DNA of 64,000 nucleotides from Pseudonocardia kujensis (GCF_021283305.1 NZ_JAJSOK010000022.1:51095-115094), one strand, 5' to 3'. Shown: positions 25,710 to 35,750, counted from the stretch's first letter. Program-made: numbers and translations. The notes: generated by a model from the sequence alone, not told the origin.

Positions 25710-27143
25710 TCAGTCGGTGCGGACCTCGGAGCCGTCCTGCGCCCAGCGGGTGTGGAAGGCGCCCTCGGCGTCGATCCGCCGGTAGGTGTGGGCGCCGAAG
25801 TAGTCCCGCAGGCCCTGGATGAGGTTGGCCGGGCCGCGCTCGCGGCGGTAGCCGTCGTAGTAGCTCAGGGACGACGAGAAGGCCGGGATCGCCACGCCCT
25901 GCTCGGTCGCCACGGTCACGACCCGCCGCCACGCGTCCTGCGCGTTCGCCACGGCCTCGGTGAAGTACGGGACCATCAGCAGGTTGTCGAGGTCGGGGTG
26001 CTCGGCGTAGGCGTCGCGGATCCGGTTGAGGAACTGCGCGCGGATGATGCAGCCGCCGCGCCAGATCGTGGCCATGTCGCCGAGCTTGAGGTCCCAGCCG
26101 TTCTCGATCGACGCCGCGCGCATCTGGGCGAAGCCCTGCGCGTACGCCACGACCTTCGACGCGTAGAGCGCCTGCCGGATGTCCTCGACCAGCTGCTCGT
26201 CGGCCTTCTGCGCGGGGGACGGGCCGGCCAGGGTGGTCGACGCGGCCTTGCGCTCGTCGCGGAGCGCGGACAACGTCCGGGCGAACACGGCCTCGGTGAT
26301 GCCGGTCAGCGGGACGCCGAGGTCCAGCGCGTCCTGCGACGTCCAGCGGCCGGTGCCCTTCTGCTCGGCCTGGTCGACGATGACGTCGACGAGCGGGCGT
26401 CCGGTCTTCTCGTCCGTCTTGGCCAGGACCTTGCCGGTGATCTCGATGAGGAAGGACTCGAGGTCCCCGGTGTTCCACTCCTCGAAGATCTTCCCGATCG
26501 CCGGGGCATCGAGGCCCGCGACGTGGGTGAGCAGGTCGTACGCCTCGGCGATGAGCTGGATGTCGGCGTACTCGATCCCGTTGTGCACCATCTTGACGTA
26601 GTGCCCGGCGCCGCCGGGGCCGACGTGCACACAGCACGGCGTGCCGTCGACCTTGGCGGAGATCGCGGTGAAGATCTCCTCGACCTCGGCGTAGGCCTCG
26701 GGGTCGCCGCCGGGCATGATGCTCGGCCCGAGCAGCGCGCCCTCCTCGCCGCCGGACACGCCGACGCCCATGAACCGGATCCCGTTCGCGGCGCACTCCT
26801 CGGTGCGGCGCACGGTGTCCGGGAAGTGCGAGTTGCCCGCGTCGATGATGATGTCGCCCTCGTCGAGCAGCGGAGTGAGCTCGGCGATGACGGCGTCGAC
26901 CGGCTTGCCCGCCTTGACCATCACGATGATCCGCCGCGGCCGCTCCAGCGCGTTCACGAAGTCCTCGACGGACTCGGTGGCCGTGAAGTCGCCCTCGCTC
27001 CCGTGCTCGGCCATGAACTGCTCGGTCTTCGCCGTGGTGCGGTTGTGCACGGCGACCGCGACGCCGCGGCTCGCGATGTTGCGGGCGAGGTTCGCGCCCA
27101 TCACCGCCAGCCCGGTGACGCCGATCCGGCTCTTCTCCGCCAT
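25710..27143 (-). CDS. gndA: 6-phosphogluconate dehydrogenase, decarboxylating
   Basis: 477-residue enzyme of the oxidative pentose phosphate pathway: 6-phosphogluconate plus NADP to ribulose 5-phosphate, CO2 and NADPH. N-terminal GVTGLAVMGANLARNIASRG with the NHR-type NADP loop, the SGGEEGALLGPSIMPGG signature, the catalytic HNGIEYADIQLIAEAY segment, and the C-terminal tail found in the long (about 470) form. The ATG at 27143 has GAGGGAG upstream. Confidence 0.96.
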   Translation of the reverse strand: MAEKSRIGVTGLAVMGANLARNIASRGVAVAVHNRTTAKTEQFMAEHGSEGDFTATESVEDFVNALERPRRIIVMVKAGKPVDAVIAELTPLLDEGDIIIDAGNSHFPDTVRRTEECAANGIRFMGVGVSGGEEGALLGPSIMPGGDPEAYAEVEEIFTAISAKVDGTPCCVHVGPGGAGHYVKMVHNGIEYADIQLIAEAYDLLTHVAGLDAPAIGKIFEEWNTGDLESFLIEITGKVLAKTDEKTGRPLVDVIVDQAEQKGTGRWTSQDALDLGVPLTGITEAVFARTLSALRDERKAASTTLAGPSPAQKADEQLVEDIRQALYASKVVAYAQGFAQMRAASIENGWDLKLGDMATIWRGGCIIRAQFLNRIRDAYAEHPDLDNLLMVPYFTEAVANAQDAWRRVVTVATEQGVAIPAFSSSLSYYDGYRRERGPANLIQGLRDYFGAHTYRRIDAEGAFHTRWAQDGSEVRTD

Positions 27144-27297
27144 GCGCTCGCTCCCTCGGTGTGGTGTCGCTCGTCGCTACCGGTGACTGCCGCCGGCAGG
27201 CGGCCGCGCGCTCCGCGCCGCCCGCTCCCGGAGGCCCATCCTGCCCCCCGGGGCGGGGCCGGGGCGACCCGCGGCACCCCCGAGGACGTGTGATCCG

Positions 27298-27909
27298 CTA
27301 CTCGGCGGAGTGGGGCTCGGCCAGGCCGGCGCGCCACAGGGTGAGCACCCGCGCGGCGACGCGGTGGTGCGCGGCGAGCGCCTCGGGCGGCGGCGTGCCG
27401 AGCACGGCGCCGTCGGCACCCCAGCGGTGCAGCACGTCGGTGTCCGTGCCGTGGTCGGTGTCGAGCAGCACGTGGACCAGGGTCATGTCGGGGACCAGCA
27501 CGGCCGGCGCCTCGGCGGTCCCGGTGGCCGGCGGGTCCAGCACGGGCGACTCCGGCACGGGTGACTCCGGCCCCCACCACGGCCCGGCGGCCCCGCCGGG
27601 CGCGGGCGGCAGCAGCCGCGTCCCCAGCTCGCGGGCGGCGGCGCCGAGCACGGTGACGTCGCCCGGGTCGACGGTCACGTACACGAGGTGCGGGCTGAGG
27701 TGCTGCTCCGTGCGGCACGCGGTCCGGCACACGGGATCGAGGGCGACGACGAGGTGGTGACCGCACTCCAGCACGAGGCCCGGCGGCAGCGGGCTCGGGC
27801 GGTTCGACCCGGCCACGGTCGCGAGGCCCGCGACCACGGAGGAGACCAGCCGGGCCCATTCGCCCGGCGCGTACGGCAGCGCGCGGCGCACCCCCGTCCC
27901 CGCATCCAC
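27298..27909 (-). CDS. Hypothetical protein
   Basis: 203 residues, no family recognised. Codon use is normal for the window. A Cys/His-containing stretch (ECGHHLVVALDPVCRTACRTE) sits in the first half; the middle is a low-complexity Pro/Glu/Ser segment. The GTG at 27909 is chosen because AGGAGG lies 8 nt upstream; a GTG at 27918 would abut that site. It stands alone between gnd and the dioxygenase gene. Confidence 0.6.
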   Translation of the reverse strand: MDAGTGVRRALPYAPGEWARLVSSVVAGLATVAGSNRPSPLPPGLVLECGHHLVVALDPVCRTACRTEQHLSPHLVYVTVDPGDVTVLGAAARELGTRLLPPAPGGAAGPWWGPESPVPESPVLDPPATGTAEAPAVLVPDMTLVHVLLDTDHGTDTDVLHRWGADGAVLGTPPPEALAAHHRVAARVLTLWRAGLAEPHSAE

Positions 27910-28080
27910 CCGCTCCACCTCCTGGTCACCCAGCGTGGCGAGCCACGGGTCCCGTGGCCATACGCGGAAATGCGTAAGCAGCCCTGCGGAGGCGCGTTCC
28001 CGAGGCGGCGAACGGCCGGTCCCGGGTGGTGCTTCCGCTCACGGCGGGTCCCGGGAACACCACAGGGGGTGGCCCGTCGG

Positions 28081-28953
28081 CTAGATGTTCGTCGACTCCG
28101 GGGGCACGCCGTCGGGCAGCGGCGCGGCGTGGTCCGCGCCGGTCGTCGCGGGCGCCCCGCCGTCGAGGTCGAGGGTGTACGAGGTCATCGACAGCGAACC
28201 GTAGGTGTAGCCGTCGACCAGTACCTCGGCGCCGTGCCCGGCCGCCGCGCCCAGCCCGGCGAGGTAGAGCACCGGGACGAGGTGGTCCGGCGTCGGCACC
28301 GCGTCCGCCCAGTCCCGGGCCTCCCGCAGCCGCAGCACCTCCGCCGGCTCGCCCGTGAGCACGGTCCGTGCGGCGTCGTCGAACCGCTGCGCCCAGTCGA
28401 AGCCGGACTCGGGGCGGCGGGCATCCATGCCGGCGAGGTTGTGCACGACGTTGCCGCTGCCCAGCACCAGGACCCCGCGCTCGCGCAGCGGGGCGAGCCG
28501 CGCGCCGAGGTCCAGGTGGTACTCCAGGGGTTTCGTCGCGTCGATCGACAGCTGGACGACGGGCACGTCCGCCCCGGGGAAGACGTGCGCGAGGACCGAC
28601 CAGGTGCCGTGGTCGAGACCCCAGCTGTCGACGTCGGCACCCACCCACGTCGGCTTCACGATCTCCGCGACCTCCTCGGCGAGCTCCGGCGCCCCGGCGG
28701 CCGGGTAGTCGACCGCGAACAGGTCCGGCGGGAAGCCGAAGAAGTCGTGGATCGTGCGGGGCCGCGGCATCGCGGTCACGGCGGTGGCGTTGATGTACCA
28801 GTGCGCGGAGATCACCAGCACCGCCCGCGGCCGGGGCAGCGCCTCGCCGAGGGCGCGCCAGGACTCGGTCCAGCGGTTGCGCTCCAGGGCGTTCATGGGG
28901 CTGCCGTGCCCGACGAACGCCGCCGGCATGGGGGTTGCCGCCGCCGTGCTCAT
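28081..28953 (-). CDS. LigB-family extradiol ring-cleavage dioxygenase (YgiD/DODA-like)
   Basis: 290-residue class III extradiol dioxygenase related to 4,5-DOPA dioxygenase. Metal-ligand histidines appear in [12 protein letters not shown] and [13 protein letters not shown] near the N terminus, [15 protein letters not shown] in the middle, and GSGNVVHNL later; the [17 protein letters not shown] stretch is typical of the family. The native substrate is usually unknown in bacteria. The ATG at 28953 lies 10 nt from the stop of nothing upstream in the same unit; the SCO1664-type gene ends at 28964, so it may be read through from that operon. Confidence 0.88.
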   Translation of the reverse strand: MSTAAATPMPAAFVGHGSPMNALERNRWTESWRALGEALPRPRAVLVISAHWYINATAVTAMPRPRTIHDFFGFPPDLFAVDYPAAGAPELAEEVAEIVKPTWVGADVDSWGLDHGTWSVLAHVFPGADVPVVQLSIDATKPLEYHLDLGARLAPLRERGVLVLGSGNVVHNLAGMDARRPESGFDWAQRFDDAARTVLTGEPAEVLRLREARDWADAVPTPDHLVPVLYLAGLGAAAGHGAEVLVDGYTYGSLSMTSYTLDLDGGAPATTGADHAAPLPDGVPPESTNI

Positions 28954-28963
28954 GGTCGGGATC

Positions 28964-29767
28964 CTAGAACGCGGGCCAGGGGATGGCGGGCCCGTAGCCC
29001 GAGGGCTCGGGGAACAACGGCACCGCCAGCATGAGGTCGACGCGGTCGGTCAGCGCCTGGATCTCCGAGAGCGTGACGTGCGGGCCCAGCTCCTCGCCGA
29101 GGTTCCCGGCGAGCTCGGCGCGCAGCTTCGACAGCGCCTCGATCTCCGCGTCGCTGAGCTCCTCACCGACCCAGCCCCAGAGCACCGTGCGGAGCTTGTC
29201 CTCCACGTGCATCGTGAGCCCGTGGTCGACGCCGTAGACCCGGCCGTCGTCGCCGGCCAGCACGTGCCCGCCCTTGCGGTCGGCGTTGTTGACGACGACG
29301 TCGAACACCGCCATCGCCCGCAGCCGCGGGTCGTCGGCGTGGACCAGCACGGCGGGAGAGCCGTCGTCCCCCCGCGCGCGCAGCACGCCCCGCCAGCCCC
29401 GCGGGACCTTCTTGGGCGAGCGGATGTCGACCAGGTCCTCGGTGGTCCCCGTCTCCACCCAGGCCTGCACCATGCCGGGGCCGAACGGGCCCTCGCGCAG
29501 CACGGTCGGCGGCACGACGTGCCAACCGGCGGCCTCGGAGATCAGGAAGCTGGCGACCTCGCGACCCGCCAGCGTGCCGTCGGGGAAGTCCCACAGGGGG
29601 CGCTCGCCCCGCACCGGCTTGTAGACGCACTGCAGGGTGCAGCCGTCGGCCGAGACGGTGCCGAACAGGGTGGCGTTGGAGGCGTCGACCATCCGCCCGG
29701 TGACCTCGATGCGTCCCCTGCGCAGGACGTCGAGCACCGCGGGATCGCGCAGGTCGGAACCGGTCAA
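28964..29767 (-). CDS. SCO1664-family protein (PI3/4-kinase-like fold)
   Basis: 267-residue protein of the SCO1664 family, found beside DUF3090 in many actinobacteria (M. tuberculosis Rv2133c-Rv2136c region has the same set). It shows a kinase-like pattern: [17 protein letters not shown], then [13 protein letters not shown] and [10 protein letters not shown], resembling the catalytic and metal loops of phosphatidylinositol-kinase-like proteins. Substrate unknown. The start is a TTG at 29767, 6 nt after the DUF3090 stop; no better start is seen. Confidence 0.85.
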   Translation of the reverse strand: MTGSDLRDPAVLDVLRRGRIEVTGRMVDASNATLFGTVSADGCTLQCVYKPVRGERPLWDFPDGTLAGREVASFLISEAAGWHVVPPTVLREGPFGPGMVQAWVETGTTEDLVDIRSPKKVPRGWRGVLRARGDDGSPAVLVHADDPRLRAMAVFDVVVNNADRKGGHVLAGDDGRVYGVDHGLTMHVEDKLRTVLWGWVGEELSDAEIEALSKLRAELAGNLGEELGPHVTLSEIQALTDRVDLMLAVPLFPEPSGYGPAIPWPAF

Positions 29768-29773
29768 GCGCGT

Positions 29774-30364
29774 TTACTCGCCCGCGCCGGAGACGTCCCC
29801 CATGGGGGAGCGCTGGTGGTAGCCGTTGAGCCGCACGCACACGTGCCCCTGCGGATCGAGCGGCTCCGCGCACAGCGGGCACGGGGCGCGCCCGGCGGAC
29901 ACGACCTTCTCGGCCCGGTCGGCGAACTCGCGGGCCTGCACCGGGGACAGGAACACCCGCAGCGCGTCGGGGCCCTCCTCGGTGTCGTCGAGGACGACGG
30001 ACTCGTCGACCTCCTCCTCGGTCACCGCGAGCAGCTCGACCACGATGGACCGCGAGTCCGCGTCCCACCCGAGGCCCATCGTGCCGACCCGGAACTCCTC
30101 CTCGAGCGGCACCGCCAGCGGGTCGTTGTCCGCGGACTCGACCTCCTGCCCGGTGTCGACCTCGGTGCCGAACCGCCGCGCGATCTCGGCGAGCAGCGCC
30201 TCGATCCGCTCCGCGAGCACCGAGACCTGCTGCTTCTCGAGCAGCACGCTGATCGTCCGCGCGTCCTGGATGGCCTGCAGGTAGAAGGCGCGGTCGCCGG
30301 GCTCGCCGACGGTGCCCGCGACGAAGCGCTCGGGCTGGCGGAAGACGTGGATGACGCGTGACAT
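29774..30364 (-). CDS. DUF3090 protein
   Basis: 196-residue DUF3090 protein: HVFRQPERFVAGTVGEPGDRAFYLQ at the start, an acidic middle, and a C-terminal zinc-knuckle-like CPLCAEPLDPQGHVC followed by NGYHQR. Function unknown; conserved next to the SCO1664-type gene and the histidine phosphatase. ATG 30364 fits the family N terminus; an upstream GTG-like extension to 30403 would add an unrelated segment. Confidence 0.88.
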   Translation of the reverse strand: MSRVIHVFRQPERFVAGTVGEPGDRAFYLQAIQDARTISVLLEKQQVSVLAERIEALLAEIARRFGTEVDTGQEVESADNDPLAVPLEEEFRVGTMGLGWDADSRSIVVELLAVTEEEVDESVVLDDTEEGPDALRVFLSPVQAREFADRAEKVVSAGRAPCPLCAEPLDPQGHVCVRLNGYHQRSPMGDVSGAGE

Positions 30365-30425
30365 GGCGAAACCCAGAGTAGGCCAACCCCGCGAGCGTGG
30401 CACCCCGGTGTGGCCGACGAGCCGA

Positions 30426-31157
30426 TCAGGCCCCCGTGGAGCCGCCGACCACCGCGTCGGAGGAGGGTTCGGCGGCGGTTTCGGGTGTCCCGTCGCCCCG
30501 TCCCTCGGTTCCTTCCTCGGGCGGGGGCGGCACCAGCGACGCGACGTCGCCGCCGACGTCGTTGACCCGCGCGACGAACGGCCTGGTCTTCGTGTAGGTC
30601 ACGACGGACACCGAGCACGTGTCGACGACGATCCGCTGGAAGTTGTCGAGGTGGCTGGCGAGTGCGTCGGCCAGCACCGACTTGATCACGTCGCCGTGGC
30701 TGCACGCGACCCAGACCGCGTTCGGGCCGTGCGCCTCCGCGATCCGCCGCTCGTGGTGCCGGACCGCCGCGACCGCGCGGGCCTGCATGCCGGCGAGGCC
30801 CTCGCCGCCGGGGAACACCGCCGCCGACGGGTGGGCCTGGACGACCTTCCAGAGGTCCTCCTTGGCCAGCTCGGAGAGCTTCCCACCGGTCCAGTCGCCG
30901 TAGTCGACCTCGGAGAGGTCCTCCTCCACGACCGGGGTCAGGCCGCGGGCCTCGGCCAGCGGGGTGACGGTCTGCCGGCAGCGCAGCATCGGCGAGGTGA
31001 CGATCTCGGCGATCGGCAGTGGCGCGAGCCGCTCGACCACCGCCGCCGCCTGCTCGCGGCCCTTGTCGTCCAGCTCCACGCCGGGCGTCCGGCCGGCGAG
31101 CGTCCCCGCGGTGTTGGACGTTGACCGGCCGTGCCGGAGCAGGATCAGGGTGGTCAC
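30426..31157 (-). CDS. Histidine phosphatase (phosphoglycerate mutase-like)
   Basis: 243-residue histidine phosphatase with the catalytic LLRHGRSTSNTAGTLAG motif at the N terminus and the second histidine in VACSHGDVIKSVLAD. The last 35 residues are a Pro/Glu-rich tail. It is the third member of the SCO1664/DUF3090 block; the M. tuberculosis counterpart is Rv2135c. Physiological substrate unknown. The start is GTG at 31157. Confidence 0.9.
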   Translation of the reverse strand: MTTLILLRHGRSTSNTAGTLAGRTPGVELDDKGREQAAAVVERLAPLPIAEIVTSPMLRCRQTVTPLAEARGLTPVVEEDLSEVDYGDWTGGKLSELAKEDLWKVVQAHPSAAVFPGGEGLAGMQARAVAAVRHHERRIAEAHGPNAVWVACSHGDVIKSVLADALASHLDNFQRIVVDTCSVSVVTYTKTRPFVARVNDVGGDVASLVPPPPEEGTEGRGDGTPETAAEPSSDAVVGGSTGA

Positions 31158-31205
31158 GACGATCGAGCCTACGTGCCGCCGTGGTCCGGCCAGGTGGTGG
31201 TCCGG

Positions 31206-32024
31206 CTACGTGGCGGACACCGCGCCGATGCCCAACGCGGCCATCAGGGCCACGCCGAGGGCGATCCGGTAGGCGACGAAGACGTAGACGCTGTTGCGCT
31301 CGACGAACCTCAGCAGCCAGGCGATCACGGCGTACCCGACCACGAACGCGATGACGGTGGCCACCACCATCTGCGGGACCGTCGTGTCGCCCGCCGTGAC
31401 GTCCTTGAGCTGGAACACCCCGGCCGCGACGACCGCGGGGATGGCGAGCAGGAACGAGTAGCGCACGGCCGCGGCGCGCTCGAGCCCGAGGAACAGACCG
31501 GCGGTGATCGTGCCGCCGGACCGGGAGACGCCCGGGATCAGCGCCAACGCCTGCGCGAACCCGAGCAGGATGCCGTCCTTGACGGTGAGCTGCTCGATCG
31601 TGCGGCGCTGCGCCCCGTACCGCTCGGCCAGGCCCAGCAGGATGCCGAAGACGATCAGCGTGGTCGCGATCAGCCAGAGATTGCGCGCCACCGTCTCGAT
31701 CGCGTCCTGGAACAGCACGCCGAGCACGCCGATCGGGATCGTGCCCAGGATGACCAGCCAGGCGACCCGGTAGTCCGGGTTCAGCCGGGCCTCCGGGTCG
31801 CGCAGCCCGCGGAACCAGACCGACACCAACCGCCAGATGTCCTTGGCGAAGTAGATGAGGACGGCCAGCTCGGTGCCGAGCTGGCTGACGGCGGTGAACG
31901 CCGCGCCGGGGTCGTTGCCGAAGAACAGCCCGGACACGATCCGCAGGTGCCCCGAGGAGGAGATCGGCAGGAACTCCGTCAGCCCCTGCACCAGGCCCAG
32001 CACCACGACCTCGAGCCAGCTCAT
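31206..32024 (-). CDS. uppP: Undecaprenyl-diphosphatase
   Basis: 272-residue membrane phosphatase that recycles undecaprenyl diphosphate for cell-wall synthesis (BacA/UppP family). The catalytic motifs [14 protein letters not shown] near the N terminus and [15 protein letters not shown] in the second half are intact, with about eight membrane segments. The ATG at 32024 has GGGGAGA upstream. It heads the block with the phosphatase, DUF3090 and SCO1664-type genes, as in mycobacteria. Confidence 0.95.
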   Translation of the reverse strand: MSWLEVVVLGLVQGLTEFLPISSSGHLRIVSGLFFGNDPGAAFTAVSQLGTELAVLIYFAKDIWRLVSVWFRGLRDPEARLNPDYRVAWLVILGTIPIGVLGVLFQDAIETVARNLWLIATTLIVFGILLGLAERYGAQRRTIEQLTVKDGILLGFAQALALIPGVSRSGGTITAGLFLGLERAAAVRYSFLLAIPAVVAAGVFQLKDVTAGDTTVPQMVVATVIAFVVGYAVIAWLLRFVERNSVYVFVAYRIALGVALMAALGIGAVSAT

Positions 32025-32118
32025 CGGACGTCTCCCCGGGTCTCGGTCACGGGGCGTCACGGTAGCGAGGGCGGGGTCGGCCGCCGCGGACCCACCCCCT
32101 GGTGGCAGGCTCACCGGG

Positions 32119-33066
32119 GTGCTGCGCAGGAGGGTCGGGGGGTCGGGGCTGCAGGTGTCCCGGATCGGGCTGGGCACGATGACCTGGGGCGAGGACACCG
32201 ACGCCGACGGCGCGGGCGAGCAGCTCCTCGCCTTCGTCGAGGGCGGCGGCACGCTCGTCGAGACCGCGGACGTCTACGGCGACGGCACCGCCCAGGAGGT
32301 CCTCGGCGCGCACCTCGAGGCCGGCCTGGTCGACCGGGACGACCTCGTGATCGCCGCCCGCGGCGGCCCGCCCGACGGCGCGCTGGGCCGGCAGGCCGCG
32401 CGCGGCGCCCTGCTGCACGGCCTCGACGCCACCCTGCGCCGGCTGCGCACCGACCGGCTCGACCTGTGGCAGCTGCCCGGCTGGGATCCCCAGGTCCCGC
32501 TCGAGGAGACGCTGTCGGCGATCCAGGTGGCGGTGCTGAGCGGCAAGGTCCGCTACGCGGGGCTGGTCGCGCCCGCCGGCTGGCAGCTCGCCACGGTCGC
32601 CGAGCGGGCCCGCGCCCTCGGCAACGTCGTGCTCCCGGTGTCGGCGCAGGCGGAGTACTCGCTGCTGCACCGCGGCCCCGAGGCCGAGCTGCTGCCCGCG
32701 GCCCGGCACCACGGGCTGGGGCTGCTCGCCTGGGCCCCTCTCGGGCGGGGGGTGCTCACCGGCAAGTACACCGACGGCACGCCCGCCGACTCGCGCGCGA
32801 CCTCACCCGTGCTGGCCGCCTACGTCGAGGCCCGGCGCAACGAGCGCAGTGCGCGGATCGTGCAGTCCGTGCTCACCGCCGCGGACGGGCTCGGGACCTC
32901 GCCGCTCGCGGTCGCGCTGGCGTGGGTGCGGGACCGGCCCGGGGTGGCCGCGGCCGTCGTCGGGGCCCGCGACGCCGCCCAGCTCTCCGCCTCCCTGGCC
33001 ACCGAGTCGGTGTCCCTGCCGCCGGAGATCCGGGCCGCGCTCGACGACGTCAGCGCCGGGCCCTGA
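32119..33066 (+). CDS. Aldo/keto reductase
   Basis: 315-residue aldo/keto reductase TIM barrel ([35 protein letters not shown] with the catalytic Asp/Tyr, and an NADPH-binding C-terminal segment [14 protein letters not shown]). The usual lysine/histidine positions are altered: AARGG and LDLWQLPGW replace the common K and H stretches, so catalytic competence should be checked. The GTG at 32119 is assumed. Divergent from uppP. Confidence 0.85.
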   Translation: MLRRRVGGSGLQVSRIGLGTMTWGEDTDADGAGEQLLAFVEGGGTLVETADVYGDGTAQEVLGAHLEAGLVDRDDLVIAARGGPPDGALGRQAARGALLHGLDATLRRLRTDRLDLWQLPGWDPQVPLEETLSAIQVAVLSGKVRYAGLVAPAGWQLATVAERARALGNVVLPVSAQAEYSLLHRGPEAELLPAARHHGLGLLAWAPLGRGVLTGKYTDGTPADSRATSPVLAAYVEARRNERSARIVQSVLTAADGLGTSPLAVALAWVRDRPGVAAAVVGARDAAQLSASLATESVSLPPEIRAALDDVSAGP

Positions 33067-33187
33067 CCGCTCCGCGACGGCCCGGCCGAACCTGGTCGGA
33101 CCCTGGCCCCCGCGCGCGACACCCTCGTATGGTGGTCGTGTAACCCCAGGTTCACCGGGGGTCGCGAAGCACGGCGGGAGGTGACCG

Positions 33188-33436
33188 GTGGCAGGTACCG
33201 GTGCGGTGGAGGCAGTCGATCCCGAAGGGAATCCCCACGTGGAGGGGGACTGGGAGTACCGCCCCCTCCGGATCGACGGTGACGTGCCCCGGCTGACGGC
33301 CGCGGTGCGCCTCGCGATCCAGGCCGAGTACGCGGGATGGGAGCTGTCCCGGGTCCGGCTCTACCCCGGCGGGGTGCGCAAGGTGTGGCTGCGCCGCCGG
33401 CGCACGGGCCAGATGCTGCCGGAGCTGTCCTACTAG
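33188..33436 (+). CDS. DUF5703-family small protein
   Basis: 82-residue protein with the pattern DWEYRPLRIDGDVPRLTAA and VRLYPGGVRKVWLRRR that marks the small actinobacterial DUF5703 family; function unknown. The GTG at 33188 has GGGAGG nearby. Its TAG and the stop of the convergent SDR gene share the bases CTAG (33433-33436). Confidence 0.82.
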   Translation: MAGTGAVEAVDPEGNPHVEGDWEYRPLRIDGDVPRLTAAVRLAIQAEYAGWELSRVRLYPGGVRKVWLRRRRTGQMLPELSY

Positions 33437-34209
33437 GGCCGGCCCGTCTCCCAGTCCACCGACGGGGGCGCCCCGGCCCCCTTGGGCCCCGGCACCCCGC
33501 GGAAGCCGTAAGGTGCGGGCTCGCGCCCGGGCTGCACGAACCAGCACTCCCCCGGTTCTCCGCGCTCCAGCACCGACTCGATCGCGGTGGCCACGTCCTC
33601 GGCGGTGAGCAGCGGGAAGTCGCCGAACTGGTCCTTGGCCCGCGCGATCAGCGGGGTGTCGGCGAAGCCCGGGCACACGGCGTTGACCACGATCCCCTCC
33701 GTGGCCAGGACCGGCGCCGCCGAGCGGACGTAGCCGACCACGGCGTGCTTCGAGGCCGTGTAGAGCGCGTCGCCCGGCATCGGGACCAGGCCGGCGAGCG
33801 AGGCCGTGGCCACGATCCGGCCGCCCCCGGCCCGGCGCAGCGCCGGGACCGCGGCCGTGAGCCCGAAGACCACGTGGTCGACGTTCACGCCCATGATCGC
33901 CCGGTAGCCGGCGAGATCCAGGTCGGCGGTCCCGGACTGGCCCGACGTGATGCCGGCGTTGAGCAGCACCACGTCGAGGTGGCCCTGCACCTCCTCGGCG
34001 GCGGCGACCAGCGCGGCGACGGCGTCGGGGTCGGTGACGTCCGCGATCCGGGCCGTGCCCCCGACCTCACCGGCGACCAGCTCGGCGGCGTCGCCGTCCC
34101 GGTCCGCGACGACCACGTGCGCGCCCGCCGCGGCCAGCCGCCGGGACGCGGCCGCGCCGATGCCGGAGGCGCCGCCCGTGACCAGGGCGACCTTGTTCGC
34201 GAGATCCAT
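33433..34209 (-). CDS. Short-chain dehydrogenase/reductase
   Basis: 258-residue classical SDR: cofactor motif TGGASGIG near residue 10, NAG in LLNAGITSG, catalytic Ser in ATASLAG and YTASK with Tyr and Lys, then the PGFADTPL segment. Acidic residue in VVADRD suggests NAD preference. ATG 34209 is chosen because GAGGAA lies at better spacing than for GTG 34212. Substrate unknown. Confidence 0.92.
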   Translation of the reverse strand: MDLANKVALVTGGASGIGAAASRRLAAAGAHVVVADRDGDAAELVAGEVGGTARIADVTDPDAVAALVAAAEEVQGHLDVVLLNAGITSGQSGTADLDLAGYRAIMGVNVDHVVFGLTAAVPALRRAGGGRIVATASLAGLVPMPGDALYTASKHAVVGYVRSAAPVLATEGIVVNAVCPGFADTPLIARAKDQFGDFPLLTAEDVATAIESVLERGEPGECWFVQPGREPAPYGFRGVPGPKGAGAPPSVDWETGRP

Positions 34210-34243
34210 CACGAGTTCCTCAGGCTCTGTCTCATGTTCCTGC

Positions 34244-35560
34244 TCACGCCGTTCGCAGGAAGCGGTCCAGAACCTTGGCGCCGAACTCCAGCGCGTCGAC
34301 GGGCACGCGCTCGTCGATGCCGTGGAAGAGCGAGGCGAAGTCCAGGTCCGGGGGGAGGCGCAGCGGCGCGAACCCGAAGCAGCGGATCCCCAGCTGGACG
34401 AACGACTTCGCGTCCGTGCCGCCCGAGAGCATGTACGGGACGGTCCGCGCGTCGGGGTCCTCGCTGCGCAGCGCCGCCGCCATCGCCTCGACCAGCGGGC
34501 CCTCGAACTCGGTCTCCAGGGCCGGCAGGTCCTGGATCCACTCGCGTTCGACGTCCGGGCCGAGCAGCTCGTCCACCTCGCGGAGGAACGCGTCCCGACG
34601 GCCGGGCAGCACCCGGCAGTCGACCACGGCCTCGGCCGTCGACGGGATCACGTTGGCCTTGTAGCCGGCGTTGAGCATGGTCGGGTTCGCCGTGTCGCGG
34701 ACCGTGGCGCCGACCATGCGCGCGACCGGGCCGAGCTTGGCGAAGGCGCCCTCGATGTCCTCGTCCGGGAACTCCATGCCGGTGAGCTCGCGGATCTGCT
34801 CGGCGAAGGCGCGCACCGTGTCCGTCATCACCAGCGGGAACCGGTGGTTGCCGAGCCGGGCGACGGCCTCGGAGAGGACGGTCACGGCGTTCTCGTCGTG
34901 CAGGAACGAGCCGTGGCCGGGCCTGCCCTTGGCGCGCAGGCGCATCCAGGCCATGCCCTTCTCGGCCGACTCGATCAGATAGACGCGCCGGTCCCGGCCC
35001 AGGGTGAGCGAGAACCCGCCCACCTCGCCGACCGCCTCGGTCACGCCCTCGAACAGGTCCGGCCGGTGCTCCACCAGCCACTGGCACCCGTACGAGCCGC
35101 CGGCCTCCTCGTCCGCCACGAAGGCGAACACGATGTCCCGCGGCGGGACGTAGCCCTCCCGCTTGAACTGCCGCGCGACCGCGATGGTCATCGCGACCAT
35201 GTCCTTCATGTCGACGGCGCCGCGGCCCCAGACGTAGCCGTCCTGCACCGCACCCGAGAAGGGGTGCACCGACCACTCGCTCGGCTCGGCGGGCACCACG
35301 TCGAGGTGGCCGTGGATCAGCAGGGCGCCCCGCGACGGGTCGGCGCCCTTCAGCCGGGTGAAGACGTTCGTGCGGCCGGGGGCGCCCGAGTCCAGCACCT
35401 CGACCTCGTAGCCGACCTCGGTCAGCTTCGCGGCGACGTACTCCGCCGCCTCCTTCTCCCCCCTGACGGTCTCCGGGTCGCCGGTGTTGGACGTGTCGAT
35501 GCGGATGAGGTCCGAGCAGAGCTCGACCACCTCGTCCACCGCGCTGAGCGGGCCGGTCAT
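34244..35560 (-). CDS. M20-family metallopeptidase (ArgE/DapE-like)
   Basis: 438-residue M20 peptidase/deacylase. Zinc and catalytic residues are in LLIHGHLDVVP, GRGAVDMKDMVA, FVADEEAGG and, at the end, GIDERVP; the lid-domain segment GRPGHGSFLHDENAV is present. Acts on acylated amino acids or dipeptides; the exact substrate is unclear. The ATG at 35560 (AGGA upstream) fits the family start; an in-frame codon at 35590 adds an unrelated extension. Confidence 0.92.
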   Translation of the reverse strand: MTGPLSAVDEVVELCSDLIRIDTSNTGDPETVRGEKEAAEYVAAKLTEVGYEVEVLDSGAPGRTNVFTRLKGADPSRGALLIHGHLDVVPAEPSEWSVHPFSGAVQDGYVWGRGAVDMKDMVAMTIAVARQFKREGYVPPRDIVFAFVADEEAGGSYGCQWLVEHRPDLFEGVTEAVGEVGGFSLTLGRDRRVYLIESAEKGMAWMRLRAKGRPGHGSFLHDENAVTVLSEAVARLGNHRFPLVMTDTVRAFAEQIRELTGMEFPDEDIEGAFAKLGPVARMVGATVRDTANPTMLNAGYKANVIPSTAEAVVDCRVLPGRRDAFLREVDELLGPDVEREWIQDLPALETEFEGPLVEAMAAALRSEDPDARTVPYMLSGGTDAKSFVQLGIRCFGFAPLRLPPDLDFASLFHGIDERVPVDALEFGAKVLDRFLRTA

Positions 35561-35624
35561 GACGATGTTCCTACCACCCCGCCCCGACACCCATGCCCCT
35601 GCGCGGGGTCAGGAACGCCTCCGC

Positions 35625-35630
35625 TATGCT
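35625..35630 (+). promoter_or_regulatory. Possible -10 box of the tRNA-Leu gene
   Basis: TATGCT, 36 nt before the mature tRNA 5' end. No convincing -35 box is seen at the proper distance. Confidence 0.3.
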
Positions 35631-35666
35631 TCAACGGTCGCACCGGGCAGGGCCCGGGCGGTGCAG

Positions 35667-35750
35667 GTCCGAGTGGCGGAATGGCAGACGCGCTAGCTTG
35701 AGGTGCTAGTCCCCGAGTAGGGGGTGGGGGTTCAAGTCCCCCCTCGGACA
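35667..35750 (+). tRNA. tRNA-Leu (anticodon GAG)
   Basis: 84-nt class II tRNA. Acceptor arms GTCCGAG and CTCGGAC, anticodon stem CTAGC/GCTAG with loop TTGAGGT giving anticodon GAG at 35700-35702, a long variable arm (TCCCCGAGTAGGGGG) as expected for leucine, and a T-loop GGTTCAAGTCC. The 3' CCA is not encoded. Reads CUC and CUU. Confidence 0.96.

Noticed and set aside
22609..25785. A 1058-codon plus-strand open frame across the lipoprotein and MFS genes.
   Set aside because: It runs antisense through one recognised gene and out of frame through another; composition is that of a shadow frame.
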